A stretch of 64,000 nucleotides of DNA from Rhodoferax koreense (GTDB lineage: Bacteria > Pseudomonadota > Gammaproteobacteria > Burkholderiales > Burkholderiaceae_C): the NCBI RefSeq assembly GCF_001955695.1, contig NZ_CP019236.1, forward strand, positions 2,108,001 through 2,172,000, given 5' to 3'. The position numbers and the translations under genes are program-made. The notes under the pieces were generated by a model. That model was not told the origin of the DNA and did no database searches. It saw only the letters and a program-made list of their open reading frames with translations. Below, piece by piece: positions 38,496-48,155 of the stretch (positions are counted from its first letter, which is position 1; every line of letters begins with the position of its first letter).

Positions 38496-39617
38496 ATGAC
38501 GACGAAACGCGCACTCATCACCGGCATTACCGGCCAGGACGGCTCCTACCTCGCGGAACTGTTGCTTGAAAAGGGCTACGAAGTCCACGGCATCAAGCGG
38601 CGCGCCTCGTCGCTGAATACGGAGCGCATCGATCACCTCTACCAGGACCCGCACGTCACGAACCGCAAGCTGTACCTGCACTATGGTGACCTGACCGATA
38701 CCAGCAACCTCACGCGCATCGTGCAGCAGGTGCAGCCCGACGAGGTCTACAACCTGGGCGCGCAAAGCCATGTGGCCGTGAGTTTCGAAAGCCCCGAGTA
38801 CACCGCCGACGTCGACGCCATGGGCACGCTGCGGCTGCTGGAAGCCATCCGGCTGCTCGGGCTGGAAAAGAAGACGCGCTTCTACCAGGCCAGCACCAGC
38901 GAGCTGTATGGCCTGGTGCAGGAGATCCCGCAAAAGGAAAGCACGCCGTTCTATCCGCGCAGCCCTTACGGCGTGGCCAAGCTCTACGCCTACTGGATCA
39001 CCAAGAACTACCGCGAGAGCTACGGCATGTATGCCTGCAACGGCGTGCTGTTCAACCACGAGAGCCCACGCCGCGGCGAGACCTTCGTCACGCGCAAGAT
39101 CACGCGTGGCCTGGCCAACATTGCCCAGGGCCTGGACAAATGCCTGTTCATGGGCAACCTCGATTCGCTGCGCGACTGGGGCCATGCCAAGGACTACGTG
39201 CGCATGCAGTGGATGATGCTGCAGCAGCAGGAAGCCAAGGACTACGTGATCGCGACCGGCGTGCAATACAGCGTGCGCCAGTTCATCGAGAAGGCCGCGG
39301 CCGAACTCGGCATCACGCTGGCCTTCGAGGGCTCGGGCGTGGAAGAAAAGGCCGTGGTGACCGCCGTGACCGGCGACAAGGCGCCCGCCGTAAAGATCGG
39401 CGACGTGCTGGTCAACGTCGACCCGCGTTATTTCCGGCCTGCAGAAGTGGAGACGCTGCTCGGCGATCCGGCGCTCGCCAAGTCCGACCTCGGCTGGGTG
39501 CCGCAGATCACGCTGGATGAAATGATCGGCGAAATGGTGGCCACCGACCTGGCGCACGCCCAGCGCCAGGCCTTGCTGCAAAGCCATGGCTACAAGATCA
39601 ACGTCAGCATGGAATGA
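38496..39617 (+). CDS. gmd: GDP-mannose 4,6-dehydratase
   Basis: A 373-residue NADP-dependent dehydratase that makes GDP-4-keto-6-deoxy-D-mannose from GDP-mannose. The N-terminus [20 protein letters not shown] is the diagnostic Rossmann motif. [19 protein letters not shown], the Ser/Thr of [11 protein letters not shown] and the Tyr-x3-Lys of [12 protein letters not shown] are as expected. [19 protein letters not shown] contacts the nucleotide. Length is normal. It acts directly before Fcl in the same operon, in preparation for fucosylated exopolysaccharide. Confidence 0.97.
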   Translation: MTTKRALITGITGQDGSYLAELLLEKGYEVHGIKRRASSLNTERIDHLYQDPHVTNRKLYLHYGDLTDTSNLTRIVQQVQPDEVYNLGAQSHVAVSFESPEYTADVDAMGTLRLLEAIRLLGLEKKTRFYQASTSELYGLVQEIPQKESTPFYPRSPYGVAKLYAYWITKNYRESYGMYACNGVLFNHESPRRGETFVTRKITRGLANIAQGLDKCLFMGNLDSLRDWGHAKDYVRMQWMMLQQQEAKDYVIATGVQYSVRQFIEKAAAELGITLAFEGSGVEEKAVVTAVTGDKAPAVKIGDVLVNVDPRYFRPAEVETLLGDPALAKSDLGWVPQITLDEMIGEMVATDLAHAQRQALLQSHGYKINVSME

Positions 39618-39685
39618 GTCCATGCGGCGGGCGCGGTTGCGCTTGAGAGATTTCGAATTAAATTTTTTGACGAGGGGTTTGCTTC

Positions 39686-41008
39686 ATGAAGATTACGGTC
39701 ATCGGTACGGGTTATGTGGGCCTGGTTTCCGGCGCCTGCCTGGCGGATGTGGGCAATGACGTGTTGTGCCTGGATGTGGACCCTGCCAAGATCAAGATTC
39801 TGGAAGACGGCGGCATCCCGATCCATGAGCCCGGCTTGCAGGAAGTCGTGCGCCGCAACGTCGAGGCGGGCCGCCTTTCCTTCACCACCGATGTGAAGCG
39901 CGCCGCGCAGTACGGCACCATCCAGTTCATCGCTGTGGGCACGCCGCCCGATGAAGACGGCTCGGCCGACCTGCAATACGTGCTGGCCGCGGCCCGCAAC
40001 ATCGGCAAACACATGGACGGCTACCGCGTCATCGTCGACAAGTCCACCGTGCCTGTGGGCACGGCCGACAAGGTGCGCGAAGCGGTGCAGGCCGAACTCG
40101 CCGCGCGCGACAGCAAGACCGAATTCAGCGTGGTCTCCAACCCCGAGTTCCTGAAGGAAGGCGCGGCCATCGAAGACTTCATGCGGCCCGACCGCATCGT
40201 CGTCGGCGCCGACGACGAAAAGGCCATCGGCCTGATGCGCCAGCTCTACGGCCCGTTCCAACGCAACCACGAGAAACTGGTGCTGATGGACGTGCGCTCC
40301 GCCGAGCTCACCAAATATGCCGCCAATGCCATGCTGGCCACGCGCATCAGCTTCATGAACGAACTGGCCAACCTGGCCGAAGTGCTGGGCGCCGACATCG
40401 AACTGGTGCGTTCCGGCATCGGCAGCGATCCGCGCATCGGCAGCCACTTCCTGTATTCGGGCTGCGGCTACGGCGGCTCATGCTTCCCCAAGGACGTCAA
40501 GGCGCTGATCAAGACCGCGGGCCAGCACGGCAACAAGCTGCGCGTGCTGACCGCAGTGGAAGAGGCCAACGACGCGCAGAAACACGTGCTGGTGGACAAG
40601 ATTGTCGAACGCTTCGGCAACGACCTATCCGGCAAGCGCTTCGCCCTATGGGGCCTGGCCTTCAAGCCCAACACCGACGACATGCGCGACGCACCGAGCC
40701 GCGTGGTGGTGGCCGAGCTGCTGCGCCGCGGCGCCACGGTCACGGCCTATGACCCGGTGGCCATGAGCGAAGCCGAGCGTATCTTTGGTGATGAGCCACG
40801 GCTGAGCTTCGCCGGGCGGCCGAAGAGCGCGCTGGATGGTGCCGATGCGCTAGTCATCGTGACGGAGTGGAAGGAATTCCGCAGTCCGGATTTCGATGCG
40901 ATCAAGACAAGGCTGAAGCAGCCGGTGGTGTTCGATGGTCGGAATCTGTATGACCCGGCGTTGGTGCGGGCGATGGAGATTGAGTATTTCAGTATCGGGC
41001 GGGGTTGA
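39686..41008 (+). CDS. ugd: UDP-glucose 6-dehydrogenase
   Basis: A 440-residue NAD-dependent enzyme that oxidises UDP-glucose to UDP-glucuronate in two steps. The N-terminal NAD motif is [21 protein letters not shown]. The catalytic Cys lies in [17 protein letters not shown]. The central helix ([20 protein letters not shown]) and the C-terminal domain with [16 protein letters not shown] are standard. A GAGGGG ribosome binding site precedes ATG 39686. UDP-glucuronate would feed an acidic polysaccharide. A terminator-like hairpin follows at 41030. Confidence 0.96.
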   Translation: MKITVIGTGYVGLVSGACLADVGNDVLCLDVDPAKIKILEDGGIPIHEPGLQEVVRRNVEAGRLSFTTDVKRAAQYGTIQFIAVGTPPDEDGSADLQYVLAAARNIGKHMDGYRVIVDKSTVPVGTADKVREAVQAELAARDSKTEFSVVSNPEFLKEGAAIEDFMRPDRIVVGADDEKAIGLMRQLYGPFQRNHEKLVLMDVRSAELTKYAANAMLATRISFMNELANLAEVLGADIELVRSGIGSDPRIGSHFLYSGCGYGGSCFPKDVKALIKTAGQHGNKLRVLTAVEEANDAQKHVLVDKIVERFGNDLSGKRFALWGLAFKPNTDDMRDAPSRVVVAELLRRGATVTAYDPVAMSEAERIFGDEPRLSFAGRPKSALDGADALVIVTEWKEFRSPDFDAIKTRLKQPVVFDGRNLYDPALVRAMEIEYFSIGRG

Positions 41009-41029
41009 GTCGGACCTACTCGTCTATGT

Positions 41030-41059
41030 AAAGGGGCGCTTTGCGCCCTTTCTGCTTTT
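41030..41059 (+). terminator. Terminator-like hairpin after ugd
   Basis: AAAGGGGCGC (41030-41039) pairs with GCGCCCTTT (41043-41051), with one bulged G and a three-base loop, followed by a T-rich stretch to 41059. It separates ugd from the AT-rich glycosyltransferase region. Confidence 0.65.
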
Positions 41060-41087
41060 CAAATCATCGATTTAGTCTCTGATTCAA

Positions 41088-42161
41088 ATGAAGTTACTCG
41101 TAAATATGTCTGTGGTCGGCACCAAATCGACCGGTCTTGGTGTCTATGCCACCCACTGTGCAGATGCGATCACCCGTATGTTCGATGCCGATATCGTGGC
41201 ACCCGCGGGTTATCTGGGGCAGGGCCGCGTCGTGAGTACAAGCCCGGACAACATCCTTTTAGGCGCAGGCAAGCTGGCACCGGTCCGCCGCCTTTTATGG
41301 GCGCGCCGTTTTCAGCAGCCCAATGATCGTTTGCTGTATTCGCCAACTCATTTGGCGTTCCCAAACAGCAAGCAGCAGATACTCACCGTTCACGATTTAA
41401 TTTCGGTGCGGCTTCCTAAAAATCATCCTCTGCAGAGCTTATATTTTAAGCATATATTGCCCCCCCAGCTGGCTGTCGCGAGAGCTGTCTTTACTGTTTC
41501 TGAGACCACACGGCTAGATATCCATGAGGAATATGGTGTGCCATTGGATGATATTCACGTTGTTCCCAATGGAGTCGATACGACAAAGTTTTACCCATCA
41601 TCTGCGCCCAAGGAGAATTTTCTCCTGGTGGTAGGGGCTTCCTATTTTCACAAGAATGTACAGGAAATCATTCAAAATGCCAAATTTTGGAAGGATGACT
41701 ATTCTCTTGTTATCGTTTCATCTCGGGGGAAATATCGTGAGTATTTGGGTGAATTGATCAAGAATGCCGGTTTGGTTGGTCGAGTAAAAATTATTCCATA
41801 TGCTGAAAATGCAGAATTGCTAAGGTTATATCAAACCTGTGCAGCCTTCGTATATCCATCGATGTGGGAGGGATTCGGTATTCCACCGCTCGAAGCCCTG
41901 GCTTGTGGTGCCCGCGTGATTGTTTCGGACATCCCCGTGTTGCGTGAAGTTTTGGGTACATCCGCGTCGTATGTCCGCTTGGGTGATGAGGCCAGTTGGG
42001 AGGCTGCTTTTGCCTTGCTGAGGTCGAGTGAACCAAAAGTTTCTTTAAATGTGGCGACCCCGCCCGTTAAGAAGTACACATGGGAGAATTCGGCGGCTCA
42101 ACTCGTTCAAGCGTTGTTGAAAGTTGAACCGATGCTGGAACGTTTAGTTGTCAGTCGATGA
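41088..42161 (+). CDS. GT4-type glycosyltransferase
   Basis: A 357-residue GT-B glycosyltransferase. The N-terminal part has LVNMSVVGTKSTGLGVYATH and the inter-domain HDLISVRLPKNHPLQ. The C-terminal donor domain has NGVDTTKFYPS, LLVVGASYFHKN and the EX7E motif region YPSMWEGFGIPPLEALACG, in which the two Glu of E-GFGIPPLE are conserved. It likely transfers a hexose or deoxyhexose from a nucleotide sugar onto the lipid-linked repeat unit. The sequence becomes AT-rich within this gene, unlike ugd, which suggests that it and the next genes were acquired. Confidence 0.87.
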   Translation: MKLLVNMSVVGTKSTGLGVYATHCADAITRMFDADIVAPAGYLGQGRVVSTSPDNILLGAGKLAPVRRLLWARRFQQPNDRLLYSPTHLAFPNSKQQILTVHDLISVRLPKNHPLQSLYFKHILPPQLAVARAVFTVSETTRLDIHEEYGVPLDDIHVVPNGVDTTKFYPSSAPKENFLLVVGASYFHKNVQEIIQNAKFWKDDYSLVIVSSRGKYREYLGELIKNAGLVGRVKIIPYAENAELLRLYQTCAAFVYPSMWEGFGIPPLEALACGARVIVSDIPVLREVLGTSASYVRLGDEASWEAAFALLRSSEPKVSLNVATPPVKKYTWENSAAQLVQALLKVEPMLERLVVSR

Positions 42162-42171
42162 GAATTAGCCA

Positions 42172-43243
42172 GTGTTGAATCATGAAAATTCTGCGCGGCT
42201 TGCCCTGCTGCGATTTCCATTAATCGTTGGGGTCGTTTTCGTACATGCGTATGGTGGGAGTATGAATCTTTCGAATTCGGAAATTTCTCCGATTAAGAAT
42301 TCGCCAATAGTTGGCTTTGTTCAGGATTTTATTTCGAATGGCTTGGCGAGAACTGCCGTTCCATTGTTTTTTGTTATTTCCGGATATTTATTTTTCTTGA
42401 AAGAGGGATGGTCTTTTGAGCATTACCAGAATAATGTCATTTCTCGTGTAAAAACCTTGCTTATCCCTTTTCTTTTTTGGGGGTGTTAACTGTCTCTATT
42501 TTCTCGGTTGCGCAGTCTATACCAGCGTTACGAAAGTATTTCTCTGGGGGCATACTTCGATGGTTGGTTTTGGGACTTATGACTACCTTCGGGCAATCTT
42601 TGGAATTGGGCGCATGCCAATTGCCTATCAGTTTTGGTTTATTCGCGATTTAATGGTGTTGGTGGTTTTTTCACCGTTGATTTTTATATTTATTAATAAA
42701 ATCGCATGGGTGTTTTTGACCCTTCTGCTGGCGGCGTGGGTTTTTGATCTTCGCGTTGCGTATTTCCCTGATTTTGAAGCGCTTCTCTATTTTTCTTTGG
42801 GCTGTTTCTTTTCGCTGAAGAAAATTAATCTGTTTTTTTCTGATAAATTTGCAAAAATCCAGATCTTGTGTTATTTCGTAATTCTTGTTTTGACGGTTTC
42901 ATTGAAGGGGGTGGATATTTATCCATATTTTTATAAGTTCAGTATCATTTGGGGTTGTATGGCAATCATGAGTGGAACGAAATATGTAATTTTGGTGGAG
43001 GCTTTGAAGAATAAAATTATTAGTTTGGGCTCTGCTAGTTTTTTCGTCTATGCGACTCACGAGCCTATGCTGACTGCTTTTAAAAAAGTATCTTATGGAT
43101 TGGTTCATCCAGAAAATCAATTTTCGATTCTGGCTTTGTATTTTCTTGCTCCCACTGTAACCATTGCTTTTACTCTGATTTTATTTTTTACATTTTCTCG
43201 ATATTTCCCATCGGTTTTAAGGTTTGTAACCGGTGGAAGATAG
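42172..43243 (+). pseudogene. Acyltransferase-3 family protein, broken by two frameshifts
   Basis: The N-terminal part (from about 42172) has FVHAYGGSMNL and VPLFFVISGYLFFL and stops at 42489 after LLIPFLFWGC. The C-terminal part (PIAYQFWFIRDLMVL, then SASFFVYATHEPML) is open in another frame to 43243. The middle, in the third frame, reads LTVSIFSVAQSIPALRKYFS, as expected for this family. Adding one G to the G5 run at 42479-42483 and one G to the G5 run at 42546-42550 restores a single protein of about 357 residues. So the gene either lost a G twice, or the runs were under-called. The family O-acylates polysaccharides in the inner membrane. The DNA is very AT-rich. Confidence 0.8.
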
Positions 43244-43790
43244 TTTGTGCTAGGAAAATTCAAAAGAATTTATTTTTAGTTTATCGTCAACTGTATTTTT
43301 ACTAACCATACCTGAAAATCGCGAGGTGAAAGCATTGGCGCAAGAGTGTATTTTGCGATGCGCAAGACCGCGGGAGTTGGTAAAAATAGGGTAGGCGTGG
43401 CGCTTCCGGCACACCGTACGTCTTGGCTGACTCAAGCCTGATCAATCAGATAGCTATGCGCGGGCTACCGTTCGATATGGCGCAAGATGGTGTGTCTGGG
43501 CATCGGCAGGCCTTGCCTGGCTAACCAGCGATTACGCACTTTTTGGAGAATTTTGTCCATGGCAGCACCAGCTGTATCATGCGCGGAGCATGTCAAAGCT
43601 GTCGAACGCTTTTTTTGTATTCATTGTGAAACAATGGGAGCGGTTCGTGGGTGCAGACTCGCCGTACCAGTCCCAGGACGATTTTTTCACCGTGGGAAGT
43701 CCTGATCCATCTTTAGTGTCTAAAGAACCGCCAGAAACGGATTTGGATGGGCAGGTGCCACTTTTGACGGATTTGACGGCTCCGCAGCCA
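43244..43790. other. Non-coding decayed segment
   Basis: No gene is supported. Short open stretches exist in both directions without family resemblance. Composition moves from AT-rich (to about 43300) to mixed. It lies between the broken acyltransferase and an IS630 remnant, so it is probably debris from insertion and deletion events. Confidence 0.5.
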
Positions 43791-43809
43791 CCCAAGATAG
43801 GATCCCGCG

Positions 43810-43991
43810 ACGCTGACGGATCTTAAGCCCCCATAGCCAAGGTGTAGCCGGATCCGGCGCCTGCACCAAGCTTCTCTCGCCGCACCACAGCACCAGCGAG
43901 TGTTCGGGTGGCAGCACGCACAGGCCCAAGAGATGTATTCAAGTTTTGCCGCAAAGCGTGGATCGCGCGAGACTTTGAAGACGCCCCTCAT
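43810..43991 (-). mobile_element. IS630-family transposase remnant
   Basis: On the - strand, FKVSRDPRFAAKLE (from about 43979) and, after a frameshift, GLCVLPPEHSLVLWCGERS-VQA (about 43928-43860) correspond to the IS630 central segment, normally FKVSxDPRFxxKLEDVVGLYLxPPEHALVLxVDEKSQIQA. Only about 60 codons survive. The catalytic DEKS-like position reads GERS, so it is dead. No intact ends were found. Confidence 0.7.
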
Positions 43992-44105
43992 AGGGTCAGG
44001 CCGTCGGCCCCTAATGTTGCGAGACGCTGTCCGTGCTGACGTTCAGAGCGGGTGACACTTTACAGATAACGCTGTCTCGCATTTCAAAGTTGAGCCTGCC
44101 ACGCA

Positions 44106-45224
44106 TCAAAACATCTTTTTAAATCGCAACATGGGTTTTTCTATGGCATGCCATGAAAATACTGCAAAAATGGAGGTGAGGATTATCGATAATATGACAT
44201 TGCCGACGTATGTTTTACCGAAAACAGTAAAATGCCAAACAGCCTGCTGAATTGGGGCTGCGTACAAATATATTCCATATGAGTAGTCACCATCCATGAC
44301 GTAGGGAATCCGCTTGGGGCGCTGAAGACCCAGCCATATGGTGAGATATGCCACGGGAAACGGGGCAAGGTAGATAAACTGATAGTTGTATAAAAATAAT
44401 GCACCCAGCAGGGTAGAAAGAATGGCCAAAGCACCGCTGAAGGGAATTTTTTCACGGTTGATATTAATCAGGACGCCAGCGATAAAGAAAAGAACCAAGT
44501 GTCGACCATTGACGTTGGCTGAACTTCCTGCGGTTATTGGTATGTAGATTGCCACCACCGTTTTAATTAGGCAGAGTAACGTGAAAGTCACCAAAAACCA
44601 GCCGGGCCATTTGCGTAATCCAAAGAGTGCCAAAAGTGTAAGAGCAATGTAGCATTCCAGTTCAAATGGTACGGTCCACAAAGAAGTATTTACCAAGTTG
44701 GGAAGCGGATTTTCTAAAAAGACTCCGGGTAACTCATAATGAATCCAGCCCAATATATTGAGCAAATACCTGTAGAACGCCGGGTCCGAAAAGTACTGTC
44801 GAATAGAAAACGATGTAGCTAATAGACCAAGAATCAGCGCGGAAAGAATGACCTCTACAGTAAGCGCAGGGTAGATTCTAATGAATCGCAACCAGAGAAA
44901 TTTTTTAATGCTCGGCGTACGCGATAGGCTCGATGTGATGAGGAAGCCGCTCAGTGCGAAAAACATTGGAAGAATCCAGTAAGTGATTCTTCCACTCCAG
45001 TTCGTGGCCAATTCAAGTGCCTCGGATAATCCGAAGGTGAAAAGATATGAGTGCCAAATGAGAACGGCTAACGAAAGCCCAAACCGTAGGTAATCGAATC
45101 CGGTTGTGAATCCTTTAATTCCTTCCATGTAATCATAGATCGACGCGGGTGGAGCTCGACGCCACAGGCTTACTGGTAAGTCTGTCGTCACTGTCTTGTC
45201 GGATGGCGATGAATTGTTGGTCAT
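44106..45224 (-). CDS. Acyltransferase-3 family membrane protein
   Basis: A 372-residue integral membrane protein with about ten hydrophobic segments, of the Acyl_transf_3 (OafA/ExoZ/NodX) family. After a 45-residue cytoplasmic start it has FDYLRFGLSLAVLIWHSYLF with the conserved His, then ILPMFFALSGFLITSSLSRT and LRFIRIYPALTVEV with the RxxRIYP-type motif. It likely adds an acetyl or other acyl group to polysaccharide sugars. It lies between IS630 and IS5 remnants and is AT-richer than the - strand EPS genes, so it may have arrived with a mobile element. Confidence 0.88.
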   Translation of the reverse strand: MTNNSSPSDKTVTTDLPVSLWRRAPPASIYDYMEGIKGFTTGFDYLRFGLSLAVLIWHSYLFTFGLSEALELATNWSGRITYWILPMFFALSGFLITSSLSRTPSIKKFLWLRFIRIYPALTVEVILSALILGLLATSFSIRQYFSDPAFYRYLLNILGWIHYELPGVFLENPLPNLVNTSLWTVPFELECYIALTLLALFGLRKWPGWFLVTFTLLCLIKTVVAIYIPITAGSSANVNGRHLVLFFIAGVLININREKIPFSGALAILSTLLGALFLYNYQFIYLAPFPVAYLTIWLGLQRPKRIPYVMDGDYSYGIYLYAAPIQQAVWHFTVFGKTYVGNVILSIILTSIFAVFSWHAIEKPMLRFKKMF

Positions 45225-45499
45225 GGTTGTCGTTGGTACTTTTTTATTAGTCGATGCGTTCAGTTTGCGTGGCGCGCGTCGGCATTGTGCACTGCAACAA
45301 ATGTGCCACTGTAGGTAGTCAACAACGTAATTCCAAGAGATGTGACACTGTCAATGATTTATGTTTCAGATTTGATCGTTTGTTGCACTTCACTTCGAAG
45401 GCGGCTGAAACGTCTGGTCGCCATAGCGATCACGTCCTAGCCGGACGCGATGCTGTCATCCATCCCCCCACCGATCCTGAGCCCAGACCAAGCGGTGAG
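45225..45499. other. Intergenic stretch before the IS5 remnant
   Basis: No gene is seen. It contains GTGACACTGT near 45344; a similar GTGACACTTT occurs near 44052 beyond the other end of the acyltransferase gene. These could be remnants of insertion-sequence ends but are too short to prove it. Confidence 0.35.
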
Positions 45500-46335
45500 C
45501 CGACTCCTTCCTCGAGAGCCTATTCACGCCGCGCCGGCTGGAGGACTTCGCCCCGCCAGTGTGCACTACGGCTGATCCGCCAGTTGATCAACGCGGCCTT
45601 GGTGAAGATTGACGTTCTGTTCCGCGCCATGTACAAGGTCCATATCAAAGCAAAGGCGGTTGTCCAAGCATCGCCTAGGAGAAACTTTTGCGCGTCATGC
45701 TGCTGCAGGCCAGGTGTTCCACGGCGTGCACTTGAAGCGCCAGCTCATGCAGCGGCCGATATAACCTGCCGTTTCGCCGGTTTATCGGTCTGACCACGAA
45801 TGACGACGTGTGGGTGCCCACCGTGTTCATCAAGAACCGCGAGCGTTTGGTTGCACAGAACACGGTCATCGAACTCTTCAATCTGGTGCTGGTGCAGGCC
45901 GTGGACAAAGGGATGCTCTCGGGTGAGTACTTCAGTGGGGATGTCAATCCGATGCAGCCTTGCCGGGGCACAAAGCTTCGTGTGGAAGCACGCCAGCGAT
46001 GGAGCTGATGATGGCGCCGCAACCGGCAGCACATCTGCATCGAATACTGATGCCGATGCCCGGCTGTACTGCAAAGGCGACAACGCCTGCCTCTTCCGTT
46101 TCATGGGCCATATCCTCACGGGCAACCGCCATGGGCTGGTGGCCAAAGCCATCGCCACCAGCGCCGATGGCTTTGCCGAGCGCGAGGCGACCAGGGTGAT
46201 GATCAACCGATGCACGGCAAGCGGCAGGCCGAATTCACGCTGAGGGCCGACAAGGGTTACGAAGCCAAGGAGTTCATTGCCGCGCTGCGGGCAATGAACG
46301 CATTGCTTAAGCGACTCGATAAAGCCATCGGGCAG
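45500..46335 (+). mobile_element. Decayed IS5-family transposase
   Basis: Fragments of an IS5-type transposase (DUF772 plus DDE domains) appear in order but in different + frames: LRLIRQLINAALVKIDVLFR (about 45565-45630), VWVPTVFIKNRERLVAQNTV (about 45808-45870), SDGADDG and TDADARLYCKGDNACLFRFMGH (about 45998-46120), LTGNRHGLVAKAIATSADG with EREATRVMIN, and EFTLRADKGYEAKEFIAALR (about 46231-46290). At least three frameshifts and missing blocks make it a pseudogene. The ends could not be set. Confidence 0.75.
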
Positions 46336-46649
46336 TTCTATGACGATGGAGATATGGTCGACGAAATCAACGGCTACTGATTTGGGTCCTACCGTCAAGA
46401 CGGTATGGCTGGCCGCTTACCTATTGCCGGCAAACACCTCGTGGTAGATCGGCATGCTGTCGGCTGTTTACACCACACCCAGAATGGACTCCCTGTGGCG
46501 TAGGCGGCACGGCTGATACGCAGGGTATAAGCCGGCGGCTGCCGGAGGTACTCGGGTTCAATAGTTCAGCCATTGCTACCGAAAAAGCATCCAAGCAACT
46601 TAAAGGTTGTATTGCCCAAGCGAAATATCGAACCCACGGCGCAGCAAGA
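46336..46649. other. Non-coding remnant region
   Basis: The reading frame that carries the end of the IS5 remnant stays open into unrelated residues and stops at 46380. The rest up to the flippase stop has no recognisable gene on either strand. It is probably the deletion junction between the IS element and the EPS cluster. Confidence 0.4.
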
Positions 46650-48155
46650 CTAACGTTCCGATGGGTGGATCGCTTTACGGAGCGCTTTTCGTGTCTGAAG
46701 GAGAAATGCCCTGCCATGGCCCGTGCACGCCAACAGGAGCACAAGTAGCCCGTACGACAGGCCTACTTCCAGCAACAGCGTGACAAGATCGGATGGCGCC
46801 TTGGCGAACAAGCCAAATCGCACGGCCGCAAACGTGATCGCCGCGGCCAGTGTGGGCGTGGCAATGACGCCAAAAATATCTCGGAAGTTCACGGGCCCTT
46901 CCTTAAGCGCTCCGCTTAGCACCAAGGGTGTCTGGATAAAGATGAACGACAGACTCGCCACGGCCGCAACCCCCACTGCGCCCCAGTAAATGCCGATGAT
47001 GCACGCGGTGAGATTGATGCCAGAGGCGGTCACCCAGTACTTGAGCATGGCGCCGGTTCGATTGCGGCTGATGAAAATCCACGACGCGCTGGAAAACAGG
47101 GCAGAAGTCATGCCGCCGACGCAAAACCACGCGAATATCGGCGTGGCGGGCTCCCAGCGGCTACTCATCAGAAATCGAATCACGGTTGCCCCATCGGCAA
47201 CACATACCAGAAGGCCGGGTACCGTCGCTACGACGAGAAGCTGGACCATAAACAAATAAGTTTTGCGAAACGCGGCCGCGTCCTGCGACAGGCTGGACAG
47301 CAGCGGCACCGCCACACGGTTGATCGGCAACAGCAACTGGCTGAGCGGCTGAACCAGCAGCCGATAACTTCGATCGTAAAAGCCTAGCTGTACCGGCCCT
47401 TCGACGTATCCGATCAGCAGGTTGTCGGCAGACTTGGAGAGTACGTTGGCGAGGTTGGTCCCGGTGACGTTGCGGCCAAAGGCGAACTCGGCCCGCACCG
47501 AGATCGACCGTGTCGGCCAAGACGGCTTCCAGCCGCTAAGCAACCAAGCCGTCGATACTGCGGTCAGGGTCGAGACGAGTTGCCCAAATACCAGCGACCA
47601 ATAACTCATGCCCAGCAGGCTTGCGGCGACCGTTGCGGCGCTACCCATCAAGGCAGCGCCAACATCGATCTTGGCGATGGAAACGAAGCGCATCTTTCGG
47701 GTAAGAAAGGCGTTAGGCAGGATACCCAGCGTTCCCAGCGGAATCATTAGCGCCATGACGGATGTCAACCCCAGCACCCGCGGCTCTCCATAGAGGTAGG
47801 CGGCCAACGGTGCGGCGGCAATGATGAGTGCGCCGAGCGTGGTCCCCATGGCGAGGTTGACCCAGAACAGATTCGACATCTGCAACTGGTAGATCGATGC
47901 GCGCTGAACCACCACTTGGCCAAAACCCAGGTCGTTGATGATCATGACCACGGCAATGATGGGGGCGATCATCGCCAGCAAACCGAAGTCGGCCGGGAAC
48001 AGAATCCGCGCCAACACCAATTGCGTGCCGAACTGCAGGGCCATCTTCAGGCCCTGGCTGAGCATCGTGGCAAATGAGCCTTTGACCGACGCGGATTGCA
48101 TTCCGCCCGGCACCACGCTGCGCGGAAAAATCTCCCGGTCCCGCACCTCGGTCAT
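46650..48155 (-). CDS. Lipopolysaccharide/EPS flippase (Wzx/WzxC-like)
   Basis: A 501-residue integral membrane protein with about twelve hydrophobic segments, of the MOP flippase superfamily (polysaccharide synthesis subgroup). SFATMLSQGLKMALQFGTQL and VLARILFPADFGLLAMIAP near the N-terminus are characteristic, as is FAFGRNVTGTNLANVLSKSAD. It would move the lipid-linked repeat unit across the inner membrane for polymerisation. It overlaps wbsX by four bases (ATGA) and is the last gene of the - strand EPS operon. Insertion-sequence debris begins right after its stop. Confidence 0.9.
   Translation of the reverse strand: MTEVRDREIFPRSVVPGGMQSASVKGSFATMLSQGLKMALQFGTQLVLARILFPADFGLLAMIAPIIAVVMIINDLGFGQVVVQRASIYQLQMSNLFWVNLAMGTTLGALIIAAAPLAAYLYGEPRVLGLTSVMALMIPLGTLGILPNAFLTRKMRFVSIAKIDVGAALMGSAATVAASLLGMSYWSLVFGQLVSTLTAVSTAWLLSGWKPSWPTRSISVRAEFAFGRNVTGTNLANVLSKSADNLLIGYVEGPVQLGFYDRSYRLLVQPLSQLLLPINRVAVPLLSSLSQDAAAFRKTYLFMVQLLVVATVPGLLVCVADGATVIRFLMSSRWEPATPIFAWFCVGGMTSALFSSASWIFISRNRTGAMLKYWVTASGINLTACIIGIYWGAVGVAAVASLSFIFIQTPLVLSGALKEGPVNFRDIFGVIATPTLAAAITFAAVRFGLFAKAPSDLVTLLLEVGLSYGLLVLLLACTGHGRAFLLQTRKALRKAIHPSER

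Noticed and set aside
42560-43243. The C-terminal half of the acyltransferase as an independent gene
   Set aside because: It lacks the N-terminal helices and conserved His and is recovered as one protein with the upstream half by two single-base corrections.
45745-46398. 217-codon - strand open frame over the IS5 remnant
   Set aside because: It is the antisense of the decayed transposase, which reads correctly on the + strand.
46421-46744. Short open frames near the flippase stop
   Set aside because: No resemblance to known proteins, no ribosome binding site, and they overlap the flippase C-terminus.
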